Positions 1-8,773 of a DNA stretch of 64,000 nucleotides are shown one piece after another; the stretch's first letter is position 1; each line of letters begins with the position of its first letter. A program made the position numbers and the translations under genes. The notes beneath the pieces were generated by a model. It saw nothing but the letters and a program-made list of their open reading frames with translations, was not told the DNA's origin and ran no database searches. The stretch spans positions 124,001 to 188,000 of the forward strand of contig CAZDXB010000001.1 of the NCBI GenBank assembly GCA_964509335.1, given 5' to 3'. This DNA is from CAZDXB01 sp964509335. GTDB taxonomy: Bacteria; Bacteroidota; Ignavibacteria; Kapaibacteriales; UBA2268.

Positions 1-738
1 CCGGACATCGAGTCAAAATTTAAAAGAACCTCTGCGCGGGAAGCTATGGCGAAGTTATTAGCCGGCGAAGCTAATATTATTCTTACGCCGAGAGATTATC
101 TGAAAGACGAAGATTCTTTAATGAAAGCTCACGGAGTAAAACCCAAACCGAGAGATTTATACGCAAAAGACGCTTTAGTCTTTTTCGTTAACAAAGGCAA
201 TCCTATTGACTCAATGGGCGTCGAAACTCTAAAGAAAACTCTTTTGGATAAAAATTTTCGTCTTGCCAACGAATTTCCAAAATTAAAAAAAGAACCAACA
301 TTCATAGTAAACAGTCGCCTCTCTTCCGAATACGCGAATTTGAAACAAATCGTTTTAGAAGGCGAAGCGCCTTCAAGCGATAATTTAAAATTATTAAAGA
401 ATATTCGTAGCGTAAAGGATTATATAAGGAAAAATAAGGGTAATATTGGGGTTGGATATTTGTCTCAAGTAATTAACGATAATAGATTTAAATTTATTAA
501 GTTTAGTTATTACGACTCAACCAGAAGTTATGTTTTTCCGCACGTAGTTCATCAAGCTAATATTGTTCGCGGATTTTATCCTTTTATAGTTAAACATTAC
601 GCGTATAGGTTCGAAGAAAGACGCGATATAGCTTTTTGGTTTTCTAAATTTATAGGAACGGAAGCGGTCGTTCAAAGATACTTTTTAAATTCGGGGATTG
701 TTCCGGCTTATGCAAGGGTTAAACTAATTGAACGTTAA
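1..738 (+). CDS. PstS-like phosphate/anion-binding protein (5' partial)
   Basis: The reading frame is open back to base 1, so the N-terminus lies outside the window. The first in-frame ATG, at 46, falls inside the protein and is probably not the true start. The visible ~245 residues resemble the PstS/PBP-like fold: a FFVNKGNPID segment matches the 'NP' hinge typical of these proteins, and the C-terminal part (FWFSKFIGTEAVVQRY, then GIVPA) matches their closing helix and GYVP-like end. The family binds phosphate or similar anions in the periplasm. No ABC permease is visible; the next gene encodes an exported TPR protein. In related genomes such a pair can follow exbB/exbD/tonB genes, so an energy-transduction cluster may lie upstream (inference). 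Confidence 0.65.
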   Translation, partial: PDIESKFKRTSAREAMAKLLAGEANIILTPRDYLKDEDSLMKAHGVKPKPRDLYAKDALVFFVNKGNPIDSMGVETLKKTLLDKNFRLANEFPKLKKEPTFIVNSRLSSEYANLKQIVLEGEAPSSDNLKLLKNIRSVKDYIRKNKGNIGVGYLSQVINDNRFKFIKFSYYDSTRSYVFPHVVHQANIVRGFYPFIVKHYAYRFEERRDIAFWFSKFIGTEAVVQRYFLNSGIVPAYARVKLIER

Positions 739-769
739 AATGAATCATAAGATTAGCGAGGTAATTAAT

Positions 770-2488
770 ATGAAGAAGGCACTATTGACGTTAACGCTAC
801 TTTTTTTCTCAACCGCGATAATATTGGCGGATTCGCCTAAAGATAAGGTAGAGGAGTACGCTTCGACCAAAAACTACGTAAAAGCGGCTAATTACATTCC
901 CGAAGCGGTTCAAAGGAATTTTGAAGACTTCGATTTTCTAGTTTTATCCGGAGATATCTACAAAGCGCTAAAAAGACTAGACTCGGCGTTGATAATGTAT
1001 CGCAAAGCGGACGACGTTGAAAGCGACGAACCAGAAGTTCTTAGAAAAATAGCCGCTGTCCTTACCGAACAAGGTAAATACAATCAAGCGTTGGAAGCGG
1101 TTAGAGAAGCTATAGACGAAGACAAAAAAGACGTTAAAAATTACTTGGCTTTAGGGAAAGTATATATAGAGGCAGATTCTTTAAAGCAAGCTGAATTATA
1201 TATTACTAAAGCGCGAGAGATGGACAAGGACAGACCCGAGGCATATATAGCTTTAGGCGACTTGTATTTCGCCCAAAGAGTTTACGAGCTCGCAAAAAAT
1301 AACTACGAAAAAGCTTTGAGTATGGACGAAGACAACGTCGAGGCGAGAACTAAACTCGCTATTTCCTATTATTGGCTCGCTAATAGAGAATTCGACTACG
1401 ACGAAGACCTTGCCCAAGAGTATTTCAAAAAGTCTTTGAAAGAATGGAATACTATTACTAAGCAAGATTCAATGAACGCCAAGGCGTTTTTCGAGCAGGG
1501 CAAAATATTCTTTTTCTCGAAGAGATGGCAAGACGCCGCTCGTTCTTTGTATAGATACGTTCAATTACGCCCCAACGGTTTGTTGGGCAGATGGTATTTA
1601 GCTCAATCGCTTTACGAAGTAGCCGCTTGCGATTCGGCGGAAAAACATTTGAGAATTTGCGCCGAAAAAATTGACTCGGTCAGTACAAAAGCAAGATTGC
1701 TCTTGGCGAGATGCTATTTCGACGCTAAGAAATACGATAAATCGATGGAGGCTTTCAACAAGATAAAAGCGGAAAAACCATTAAACAAAGAAGATTTAGA
1801 ACGATACGGTATGGCGGCTTTCAAGCAAAGGGACACCTTGACAGCGTTAAAAAACTACGAGAAAGTAATCGAAATGAATCCCGAAAGATGCGGTTTGATG
1901 TATAAAACGGGGATAATGTATTATAGATTAAAGAAATACGACAAATCCATAGACGTTTTCCTCAAAAGAGTTAAACATTGCGAAGACGAGCAGAGCTCGA
2001 ATTCTTATTTTTTCATAGGGATTGATTTCCTTTTAAGCGAAAGACCAGATACATCTATTAACTACTTTCTAAAGAGTTACGAAATCGACTCTACTAATTA
2101 CCGTTCTTTAATATACGCCTCGGACGCTTACGTTAAAATCGAAAAGCAAGATTCTGCTATAGCTCTTTGGGAAAAGGTAATTGAAGAAACTAAGCAAGAC
2201 ACCGCTAATTTTGGCTGGGAATTAAGCACTTCGTTACAAAAATTATCGGGATTATATATTCAAGAAAAGAAATTTAACGACTTGAAAAGAACCGCGAAAC
2301 AATGGGTTCAATACGAACCGGAAAACGCCGACGCTTACTTTTTCTTGGCGATTTCTTATCAAGCGACGAAAGATTTAAAAAGCGCTTGCAAATATTATAG
2401 AAAGACTTTGAAATACAATCCCAAACATAAACACGCTAGACAATACTATAAGAAATTAAACTGCGGGGGCGGTTCCGATAATAAATAA
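770..2488 (+). CDS. Exported tetratricopeptide-repeat protein
   Basis: The protein has 572 residues from the ATG at 770. A TTG at 728 in the same frame would add 14 residues, but the ATG at 770 gives a clean signal peptide (MKKALLTLTLLFFSTAIILA) and is preceded by AGCGAGG, a plausible ribosome-binding site. The rest is a run of TPR helices from about residue 30 to the end, with repeated A-x-x-x-Y/L-x-x-A-L patterns such as YNQALEAV and YELAKNNYEKAL. TPRs bind other proteins, so this is probably a periplasmic or outer-membrane assembly scaffold. It follows the binding-protein gene within about 30 bases and is probably co-transcribed with it. No enzymatic motif is visible and the partner is unknown. 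Confidence 0.8.
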   Translation: MKKALLTLTLLFFSTAIILADSPKDKVEEYASTKNYVKAANYIPEAVQRNFEDFDFLVLSGDIYKALKRLDSALIMYRKADDVESDEPEVLRKIAAVLTEQGKYNQALEAVREAIDEDKKDVKNYLALGKVYIEADSLKQAELYITKAREMDKDRPEAYIALGDLYFAQRVYELAKNNYEKALSMDEDNVEARTKLAISYYWLANREFDYDEDLAQEYFKKSLKEWNTITKQDSMNAKAFFEQGKIFFFSKRWQDAARSLYRYVQLRPNGLLGRWYLAQSLYEVAACDSAEKHLRICAEKIDSVSTKARLLLARCYFDAKKYDKSMEAFNKIKAEKPLNKEDLERYGMAAFKQRDTLTALKNYEKVIEMNPERCGLMYKTGIMYYRLKKYDKSIDVFLKRVKHCEDEQSSNSYFFIGIDFLLSERPDTSINYFLKSYEIDSTNYRSLIYASDAYVKIEKQDSAIALWEKVIEETKQDTANFGWELSTSLQKLSGLYIQEKKFNDLKRTAKQWVQYEPENADAYFFLAISYQATKDLKSACKYYRKTLKYNPKHKHARQYYKKLNCGGGSDNK

Positions 2489-2593
2489 AATTAAAAGCGT
2501 TAAAAACGTCTATATGCGTTTATCCTAATGTTAATTTTTGGATAAGAAAAAGGTCTTTTTTAAATTTGTAAGATTTTTAGCGAGGCATTCGCT

Positions 2594-3106
2594 ATGATTA
2601 AAATATTTATACAAGGTCTTGAAGACGGTTTGCACGACGTTCGTATGACGGAGCCGATTTCAGAAGTTCCGGATATGTACGAAGAGTACTTTGGAGAAAT
2701 AAAAATAGAAGGCGGCTTGAGGAAATTAGGCGGAAGATATAATCTTACGGGGGAAGCCAGTTGTATGGCAAGTTTGACCTGCGATTTGACTCTCGAAGAG
2801 TTCGACGAGAGGATAACGGTTGATTTGAATCTCGCGTTTATCGAAGGCGATAATTTTGAAGACGAAGACGAAGAAGAAAAAGAATACGATGAAAGAGTTA
2901 TTGGAGCGGAAGATAAGTTTTTAGACATTACGAACGATATAAGAGAATTATTCGCCGTAAGTTTGCCTATGAAGAAAGTCGCCCCAAAACACAGGGGCAA
3001 AGACTTCAGCGATATTTATCCTGAATATTCCGCCGATAAGGATAAGAAAGACGAGGACGAAATTGACGATAGATGGGCTCCTTTGAAGAATTTAAAAAAT
3101 AATTAG
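2594..3106 (+). CDS. DUF177 (YceD-type) protein preceding rpmF
   Basis: The 170-residue acidic protein has the DUF177/YceD pattern. A beta-rich N-terminal half is followed by paired cysteines in ASCMASLTCDLTLEEFDE, then a very acidic stretch (DNFEDEDEEEKEYDE) and a conserved LPMKKVAPKHR region near the C-terminus. Members of this family are almost always encoded directly before rpmF, as here (26 bases apart). YceD homologues are linked to 23S rRNA/large-subunit assembly; the exact role in this lineage is not known. The start is supported by GCGAGG nine bases upstream. This is the first gene of the long fatty-acid operon. A 146-codon antisense open frame over it is serine-rich low-complexity and looks like a shadow. 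Confidence 0.85.
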   Translation: MIKIFIQGLEDGLHDVRMTEPISEVPDMYEEYFGEIKIEGGLRKLGGRYNLTGEASCMASLTCDLTLEEFDERITVDLNLAFIEGDNFEDEDEEEKEYDERVIGAEDKFLDITNDIRELFAVSLPMKKVAPKHRGKDFSDIYPEYSADKDKKDEDEIDDRWAPLKNLKNN

Positions 3107-3132
3107 TTTAAATAATATAAGGTAGGAAGAAT

Positions 3133-3303
3133 ATGGCTACGCCAAAAAGAAAATTATCGAAATCAAGAAGAGACAAGAGACGAACGCATTATAAAGCTCG
3201 CCCGAAGAAAGTTTCAATTTGCCCGCAATGCGGCGCGTCAAAGTTGCCGCACAGAGCTTGTTCCGAATGCGGTTATTATAACGGCAGGAAGATAATAGCT
3301 TAA
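3133..3303 (+). CDS. rpmF: 50S ribosomal protein bL32
   Basis: The gene has 57 codons including the stop. The 56-residue product begins MATPKRKLSKSRRDKRRTHY, the typical basic bL32 N-terminus. It carries two CxxC pairs (CPQC and CSEC), so it is the zinc-binding form of the protein. bL32 sits in the large ribosomal subunit near the peptide exit region. The position between the DUF177 gene and plsX is the standard bacterial arrangement that couples ribosome and phospholipid synthesis. A GGTAGGAAG sequence precedes the start. Confidence 0.95.
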   Translation: MATPKRKLSKSRRDKRRTHYKARPKKVSICPQCGASKLPHRACSECGYYNGRKIIA

Positions 3304-3316
3304 AGAAGACAACTTG

Positions 3317-3339
3317 ATTCCATTATAAAGGGATGGAAT
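3317..3339 (+). other. Small inverted repeat between rpmF and plsX
   Basis: ATTCCAT and ATGGAAT form 7-bp arms separated by 9 bases in the 58-base gap. There is no U-tract, so it is not an obvious terminator. It could be an mRNA processing or stability hairpin within the operon. Weak evidence. Confidence 0.25.
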
Positions 3340-3361
3340 ATTAACCATAATCGGGTTAAAA

Positions 3362-4417
3362 ATGAAAAGGACTAGTTCGAAAATGGAAAAGATGCGAATC
3401 GCTTTAGACGCAATGGGCGGGGACTTTGCGCCAATTAACGAAGTTCACGGAGCTATCAAAGCCACTAGGAAGTATTTTCCTCATATGGATATTGAGATAG
3501 TATTCATAGGCAATGAAAAGAAAATATTGGCGGCTTTGAGTCAATTTGAATATTCGCAATTGAACTATTCTATTGTTCACACCGACGAGAAAGTTACTAT
3601 GGACGACGGACCTTCTGTCGCGCTTAAAAAAAAGCGAAATTCTTCCTTGTATAAAGGTTTAGAGATGCACAGAAATCAATACGTTGACGCTTTTATTTCA
3701 GCCGGTAATACGGGAGCGGTTTTATCTACGGCGACTGTTTTGCTTGGTAAATTAGAAGGCGTTAGTCGTCCTACTATCGGTTCTTTTTTCCCAACTAGAA
3801 AGAAGCATCCGACTTTCGTGTTAGACGTTGGAGCTAACATAGTCTGCAAACCGAAATTCCTTTACGAGTTTGCTGTTATGGGAGCTATTAACGTTACGCA
3901 AACATTAGGAGTGGAAAATCCGAGAGTAGCGCTTTTGAATATTGGCGAGGAGACGTCTAAAGGAACGAAAACAATCCAAGAAGCTTACGAACTCCTGCAA
4001 AACAGCGGGCTTAATTTTGTGGGAAACGTCGAGGGAAGAGATATTTTGCAAGGAACGGCGGACGTCATAGTTACCGACGGTCTCTCTGGAAATATCGTTC
4101 TTAAGTTTGCCGAGAGTTTTGTCAGCTTCATGAAATCTAAATTAGTTCTATTCGGCAAAAAGAATATCTTTAACTTAGGATTGCTGGCAGTCGTTATAAA
4201 ACCGATAATTAAGAAGATGTTCAAGTCGTTCGACTATCAAGAACACGGCGGGGTTCCGTTGCTTGGAGTTAACGGCAACGTTATTATAGGACACGGAAAA
4301 TCTTCGGCGAAGGCAATTCAATATATGATATACAAGGCTGTAGAAATGAAAACCAACGACGTAAATACCAAGATAAAAAGAGCGTTAAGTCCAATTTCTG
4401 TTATGAACAACAAATAG
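3362..4417 (+). CDS. plsX: Phosphate acyltransferase PlsX
   Basis: PlsX converts acyl-ACP and phosphate to acyl-phosphate, the first committed step of phospholipid synthesis in the PlsX/PlsY route. It acts as a soluble protein at the inner membrane. The 351 residues show the family hallmarks: RIALDAMGGDFAP near the N-terminus, SAGNTGAVL, LDVGANIVCKP, LLNIGEETSKG, TDGLSGNIVLK, and a glycine-rich GVNGNVIIGHG near the C-terminus. The start is uncertain: ATG 3362 gives a short extension, while ATG 3383 (MEKMRIALD) is closer to the usual family start, and neither has a strong ribosome-binding site. The gene lies between rpmF and fabH in the usual order. Confidence 0.95.
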   Translation: MKRTSSKMEKMRIALDAMGGDFAPINEVHGAIKATRKYFPHMDIEIVFIGNEKKILAALSQFEYSQLNYSIVHTDEKVTMDDGPSVALKKKRNSSLYKGLEMHRNQYVDAFISAGNTGAVLSTATVLLGKLEGVSRPTIGSFFPTRKKHPTFVLDVGANIVCKPKFLYEFAVMGAINVTQTLGVENPRVALLNIGEETSKGTKTIQEAYELLQNSGLNFVGNVEGRDILQGTADVIVTDGLSGNIVLKFAESFVSFMKSKLVLFGKKNIFNLGLLAVVIKPIIKKMFKSFDYQEHGGVPLLGVNGNVIIGHGKSSAKAIQYMIYKAVEMKTNDVNTKIKRALSPISVMNNK

Positions 4418-4429
4418 CGAGGAATAGAT

Positions 4430-5419
4430 ATGCCGGCAACGATTACTTCAATAGCTCATTATACGCCGCCCGACGTTTATCCTAATACTTACTTCGAAAA
4501 ATATTTAGAAACAAACGACGAGTGGATAACGGCTAGAACGGGAATTAAGGAAAGAAGATTTATAAAAGACGGCGCTACTTCCGATATGATTATTCCCGCC
4601 GCGAAACAATGTCTCGAGCAAAGAGGCTTAGAACCCAAAGACATTGATTGCATTGTTGTGGGAACAGTTACGCCCGACCGTTTTTATCCTTCTACCGCCG
4701 CAATCGTTCAACGGAAACTTGGCATTCCCAACTGTTGGGGATTCGACCTTTCAGCCGCTTGCTCTGGTTTCATTTTTTCTTTAGTAACCGCGGCGAAGTT
4801 AGTCGAATCGGGAGCGGCTAAAAAATTGCTTTTATGCGGCGCCGACAAAATGAGTTCCATTATTGATTTTAACGATAGAGCCACGGCTGTTCTGTTTGGC
4901 GACGGCGCGGGTTGCGCCTTAATTGAACAATCGGACGACGACGATTACGGAATCAAAGACTTTATCTTGAACGTTGACGGCGAGGGAGAACCGTATTTAC
5001 ATATGAAAGCCGGCGGAAGCGAGAAACCCGCTACCGAAGAAACCGTTAAAAATAAAGAACACTATGTAACTCAGGATGGTAAAGCGGTATTTAAAGCCGC
5101 TGTTGTCGGGATGGCGGACGTCTCTATCGAAGTAATGGAGAGAAACGGTTTGACTCCGGAAACGATTTCTTGGCTAGTTCCTCATCAAGCAAATTTAAGA
5201 ATCATTAAATCGACGGCTCAAAGAATGAAATTAGACCCGAAAAAGGTTATGATAAATATTCAGAAATACGGAAACACAACCGCCGCGACCATTCCAATTT
5301 GCTTGTCCGAGTGGCACAAAGCGGGAAAGGTCAAAAAAGGAGACAACCTAATTCTCTCAAGTTTTGGAGCGGGTTACACTTGGGGTTCCGTTTATTTAAA
5401 ATGGAATCAAAACGATTAA
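4430..5419 (+). CDS. fabH: Beta-ketoacyl-ACP synthase III
   Basis: FabH starts type II fatty acid synthesis by condensing acetyl-CoA (or another short acyl-CoA) with malonyl-ACP. At 329 residues it has normal length. The catalytic triad is visible: Cys111 in DLSAACSGF, His in VPHQAN and Asn in YGNTTAATIP. The C-terminus SSFGAGYTWGS is also typical. It begins 12 bases after plsX behind TAGCGAGG. Whether the primer is acetyl or branched cannot be read from the sequence by eye. Confidence 0.96.
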   Translation: MPATITSIAHYTPPDVYPNTYFEKYLETNDEWITARTGIKERRFIKDGATSDMIIPAAKQCLEQRGLEPKDIDCIVVGTVTPDRFYPSTAAIVQRKLGIPNCWGFDLSAACSGFIFSLVTAAKLVESGAAKKLLLCGADKMSSIIDFNDRATAVLFGDGAGCALIEQSDDDDYGIKDFILNVDGEGEPYLHMKAGGSEKPATEETVKNKEHYVTQDGKAVFKAAVVGMADVSIEVMERNGLTPETISWLVPHQANLRIIKSTAQRMKLDPKKVMINIQKYGNTTAATIPICLSEWHKAGKVKKGDNLILSSFGAGYTWGSVYLKWNQND

Positions 5420-5448
5420 GTTTTTTGTCTAACTAAAATTTATTAAAT

Positions 5449-6375
5449 ATGAAAACGGCTCTGCTTTTTTCCGGTCAAGGTTCGCAATACGTAGGAATGA
5501 TTAAGGATATTTACGAAGAATATCCAAAAGCTAAGGAGTTGGTTGACAAAGCCGACGATATACTCGGTTATAAACTAAGCGAAATTTGCTTTGAGGGGCC
5601 CGAGGACGCGCTAAAGCAAACGCGAAACACTCAGCCGGCTTTGTTTTTGCATAGCGCGGCAATTGTCGAATTAATTAAGGAGTCCATAGAATTTTCAGCC
5701 GTCGCCGGTCATTCTGTCGGCGAATACGCCGCTTTATTCGCTACTAAGGTTTTAAACTTCGACGACGCTCTCAAATTGGTTTCTCTGCGAGGTAAACTAA
5801 TGCAAGAAGCCGGGGAAAAGAATTCGGGAACTATGTTCGCCGTTATAGGTTTGGCGGACGAGAAAGTCGAAAGAGTTTGCGACGAATTAAGTAATCCGGA
5901 AAACGAACAATACGTAGTCGCCGCTAATTATAATTGTCCGGGGCAATTAGTCGTATCCGGTTCGGCTGATTATTTGCGAGAAAAGGTAGGAGCCTTCAAG
6001 GACGCCGGAGCGAAAATCGTTAAAGAGCTAAAAGTAAGCGGAGCTTTTCATTCGCCGCTTATGGAGCCGGCTAAGAAGGAATTGGAAAAAGTTATAAACG
6101 AAATAAATTTTAACGACGCTTCATTGCCAGTTTATTCGAACGTGTCCGCCCAGCCTTTGACCAAATCGGACGAAATAAAAGAAGCCTTAATTAAACAACT
6201 AACTTCGCCGGTGCGCTGGACGCAGACTATTAAGAATATGGAACAAAATGGAGTTAGCGGCTATATTGAAGTCGGAGCGGGAAAAGTTTTACAAGGATTG
6301 ACAAAACGAAGCTCGAAAGGAGCGGAGATAAGCGGAATAGATAAAGTCGAGGATATTGGCAAATATCTTGTTTAA
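5449..6375 (+). CDS. fabD: Malonyl-CoA:ACP transacylase
   Basis: FabD loads malonate from CoA onto acyl carrier protein. The 308-residue product starts TALLFSGQGSQYVGM, the typical FabD N-terminus. It has the nucleophile Ser89 in GHSVGEYAAL and the partner histidine in GAFHSPLM. The C-terminal VEVGAGKVLQGL motif is also present (as IEVGAGKVLQGL). The gene is 29 bases after fabH in the same operon. Confidence 0.96.
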   Translation: MKTALLFSGQGSQYVGMIKDIYEEYPKAKELVDKADDILGYKLSEICFEGPEDALKQTRNTQPALFLHSAAIVELIKESIEFSAVAGHSVGEYAALFATKVLNFDDALKLVSLRGKLMQEAGEKNSGTMFAVIGLADEKVERVCDELSNPENEQYVVAANYNCPGQLVVSGSADYLREKVGAFKDAGAKIVKELKVSGAFHSPLMEPAKKELEKVINEINFNDASLPVYSNVSAQPLTKSDEIKEALIKQLTSPVRWTQTIKNMEQNGVSGYIEVGAGKVLQGLTKRSSKGAEISGIDKVEDIGKYLV

Positions 6376-6427
6376 GTAAATTTAATTTCGTATCATTTGA
6401 ATTTATATAACAAAAATTTGAAAAAAT

Positions 6428-7177
6428 ATGATTGAAAAATTACAAAACCAAACGGCAATAGTAACAGGCGGGTGTAGAGGAATAGGAAAGGCGATAGTCG
6501 AAAGATTCGCTAGAGAAGGAGCGACAGCCTTCGCTCTCGATTATTCCGTTCCCGACTCAATCGAAGAAATGATTGAGGATGAAAGTTTACGCGGAAAAAT
6601 AACAATGATAAAATGCGACGTTACCAATTCCGATTCGGTCAATAATGCGTTTAAACAAGTAACGGAAGAAACGGGACGTTTGGATATTTTGGTAAACAAC
6701 GCGGGAATAACTCGCGACGGTTTAATGCTTAGAATGTCGGAAAAGAATTGGGACGACGTAATAAACACTAATCTGAAAGGAGCTTTTTTGTGTTTGAAAG
6801 CGGCTATAATGCCGATGATGAAGCAAAGAAGCGGCAGAATTATTAATATCGGTTCGATTATAGGCGTAACCGGCAACGCCGGGCAAGCGAATTACGCTTC
6901 GTCGAAAGCTGGTTTAATGGGGCTTACAAAGTCTATGGCTAAAGAGTTAGCTTCGAGGAACATCTTAGTTAACTGCATCGCTCCCGGTTTTGTTTTGACT
7001 CCGATGACCGAAGAAGGCTTGACGGAAGAACAAAAAAATAGTTATGTAGAAGCGATTCCTTTGAAGAAAGGAGCTAAACCGGAAGATATAGCGAACGTCG
7101 TTTCGTTCTTCGCCGGCGAAGATTCAAGCTACGTTACGGGACAAGTTTTAAACGTTGACGGCGGATTAGTTACTTAA
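6428..7177 (+). CDS. fabG: 3-oxoacyl-ACP reductase
   Basis: FabG reduces beta-ketoacyl-ACP with NADPH in each elongation cycle. The 249-residue short-chain dehydrogenase has the cofactor motif TGGCRGIG (residues 14-20 region), NNAG at 90-93, and the catalytic residues Ser143, Tyr156 and Lys160 (NYASSKAG). The C-terminus SSYVTGQVLNVDGG is the usual FabG ending. No Shine-Dalgarno sequence precedes the ATG; the leader is A-rich, which is common in this phylum. It is flanked by fabD and acpP. Confidence 0.95.
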   Translation: MIEKLQNQTAIVTGGCRGIGKAIVERFAREGATAFALDYSVPDSIEEMIEDESLRGKITMIKCDVTNSDSVNNAFKQVTEETGRLDILVNNAGITRDGLMLRMSEKNWDDVINTNLKGAFLCLKAAIMPMMKQRSGRIINIGSIIGVTGNAGQANYASSKAGLMGLTKSMAKELASRNILVNCIAPGFVLTPMTEEGLTEEQKNSYVEAIPLKKGAKPEDIANVVSFFAGEDSSYVTGQVLNVDGGLVT

Positions 7178-7234
7178 GCAGACAATTTTTTTTATAGATA
7201 TTTTGTTTAACTTTTCAAAAAACGGAGATTTGAT

Positions 7235-7471
7235 ATGGCGGACTTAAAATCAAAAGTAGTAGAGATTATCGTGAAGAAACTCGGCGTGGAAGAATCGCAA
7301 GTAACGGAAGAAGCGAATTTCACGAAGGATTTAGGAGCCGATTCTTTAGACACGGTCGAATTGATTATGGAATTTGAAAAGGAATTCGATATTGAAATCG
7401 AAGACAGCGACGCCGAAAAAATTCAAACAGTCGGCGAAGTCGTTAAGTTTTTAGAAGAGAAAAAAGGTTAA
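7235..7471 (+). CDS. acpP: Acyl carrier protein
   Basis: ACP carries the growing acyl chain on a 4'-phosphopantetheine arm. The 78-residue acidic protein has the attachment motif GADSLDTVE with Ser37, and the usual four-helix pattern ending VVKFLEEKKG. CGGAG lies eight bases before the ATG. It sits between fabG and fabF, as in most bacteria. Confidence 0.97.
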   Translation: MADLKSKVVEIIVKKLGVEESQVTEEANFTKDLGADSLDTVELIMEFEKEFDIEIEDSDAEKIQTVGEVVKFLEEKKG

Positions 7472-7505
7472 TCATTAAGTAAAATTTAAAAAGTAGCGAG
7501 AGATT

Positions 7506-8771
7506 ATGGCAAAATACGATTTTCCGAAAGTCGTAATTACGGGTATCGGAGCCGTTACGCCAATCGGCAGTACCGCCGATGATTATTGGCGAGCGATGAT
7601 GGAAGGTAAAAGCGGTTCGGCGCCGATTCAAAAATTCGACGCTTCTGAATTTAAAACAAAATTCGCCTGCGAAGTAAAAGATTACGACCCCTTGCTTCAT
7701 ATGACGCAAAAGGAAATTCGCAGACTAGATTTGTTCACTCAATACGCTTTATCTTCAGCCGAAATGGCAATAGAAGACGCCGAAGTCAATTTTGATAAAA
7801 TTGACAAAGAGCGCGTCGGCGTTGTTTTTGGTTCGGGAATAGGTGGAATGTGGACTTATCACGATCAACAGCGGAATTTATACGATCGCGACGGTAAGCC
7901 CGACCGTATTTCGCCTTTCTTTATTCCTATGTTAATTTCAGATATAGCTCCCGGACACATAGCTATCAGATGGGGATTAAAAGGACCTAATTACGCTACG
8001 GTTTCCGCTTGCGCTACGTCGTCTCATTCTTTAAGCGACGCGCTTATGCTAATTCAACGAGGCAACGCGGATATGATGGTTGTCGGCGGAAGCGAAGCCG
8101 TTATTTGTCCAATGGGAGTTGGCGGATTTAACGCTATGAGAGCTATATCCACTCGAAACGACGAGCCGAAAAAAGCTAGCAGACCTTTTGACAAAGATAG
8201 AGACGGTTTTGTTATGGGCGAAGGCGGCGGCGTACTGATATTGGAAACCGAGGAACACGCTAAAAATAGGGGCGCTAAGATATACGCCGAGTTTGCCGGA
8301 ATGGGGCTTACAGACGACGCTTTTCACATAACGCAGCCCGCTCCGGGAGGAGAAGGAGCGATAAGGTCGATGAAATTATGCTTGAAAGACGCCGAACTTA
8401 GCCCGAGCGATATTGATTATATTAACGCTCATGGGACTTCAACTCCTCATAACGACAAAACCGAAACGCAAGCGATAAAATCCGTCTTTGGCAGAAGAGC
8501 GAGTAGCGGCGAAATGGCTATCAGTTCGACTAAGTCGATGACGGGTCATCTTTTGGGGGCGGCAGGCGCTCTTGAAGCTATTGCGTGTATTTTGGCGATT
8601 AAAAACGGAAAAGTTCCGCCGACTATTAATTACGAGACACCCGACCCCGAATGCGATTTGGATTATACTCCGAACAAGCCGATAGACAAAGAGATAAGAA
8701 CGGCTATTAGCAATACATTCGGGTTTGGAGGACACAACGCTACTCTATGTTTCAAGCGATTTGAAGAATAA
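7506..8771 (+). CDS. fabF: Beta-ketoacyl-ACP synthase II
   Basis: FabF condenses malonyl-ACP with a growing acyl-ACP. The 421-residue protein shows the active-site Cys169 in VSACATSSHS, the first His in NAHGTSTPHND, the second His in MTGHLLGAAGA, and the C-terminal NTFGFGGHNA. The length matches FabF rather than FabB. TAGCGAGAG precedes the ATG. The rnc gene follows after two bases. Confidence 0.96.
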   Translation: MAKYDFPKVVITGIGAVTPIGSTADDYWRAMMEGKSGSAPIQKFDASEFKTKFACEVKDYDPLLHMTQKEIRRLDLFTQYALSSAEMAIEDAEVNFDKIDKERVGVVFGSGIGGMWTYHDQQRNLYDRDGKPDRISPFFIPMLISDIAPGHIAIRWGLKGPNYATVSACATSSHSLSDALMLIQRGNADMMVVGGSEAVICPMGVGGFNAMRAISTRNDEPKKASRPFDKDRDGFVMGEGGGVLILETEEHAKNRGAKIYAEFAGMGLTDDAFHITQPAPGGEGAIRSMKLCLKDAELSPSDIDYINAHGTSTPHNDKTETQAIKSVFGRRASSGEMAISSTKSMTGHLLGAAGALEAIACILAIKNGKVPPTINYETPDPECDLDYTPNKPIDKEIRTAISNTFGFGGHNATLCFKRFEE

Positions 8772-8773
8772 GC

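Noticed and set aside
2489..2593. Operator of a fatty-acid regulator before the fab operon
   Set aside because: The gap has a weak TTATCC/GGATAA inverted repeat but nothing that matches a known FapR- or FabR-type site.
2560..3000. 146-codon open frame on the minus strand over the DUF177 gene
   Set aside because: It is serine-rich low-complexity sequence created by the acidic GAA/GAC codons of the real gene, and has no ribosome-binding site or family match.
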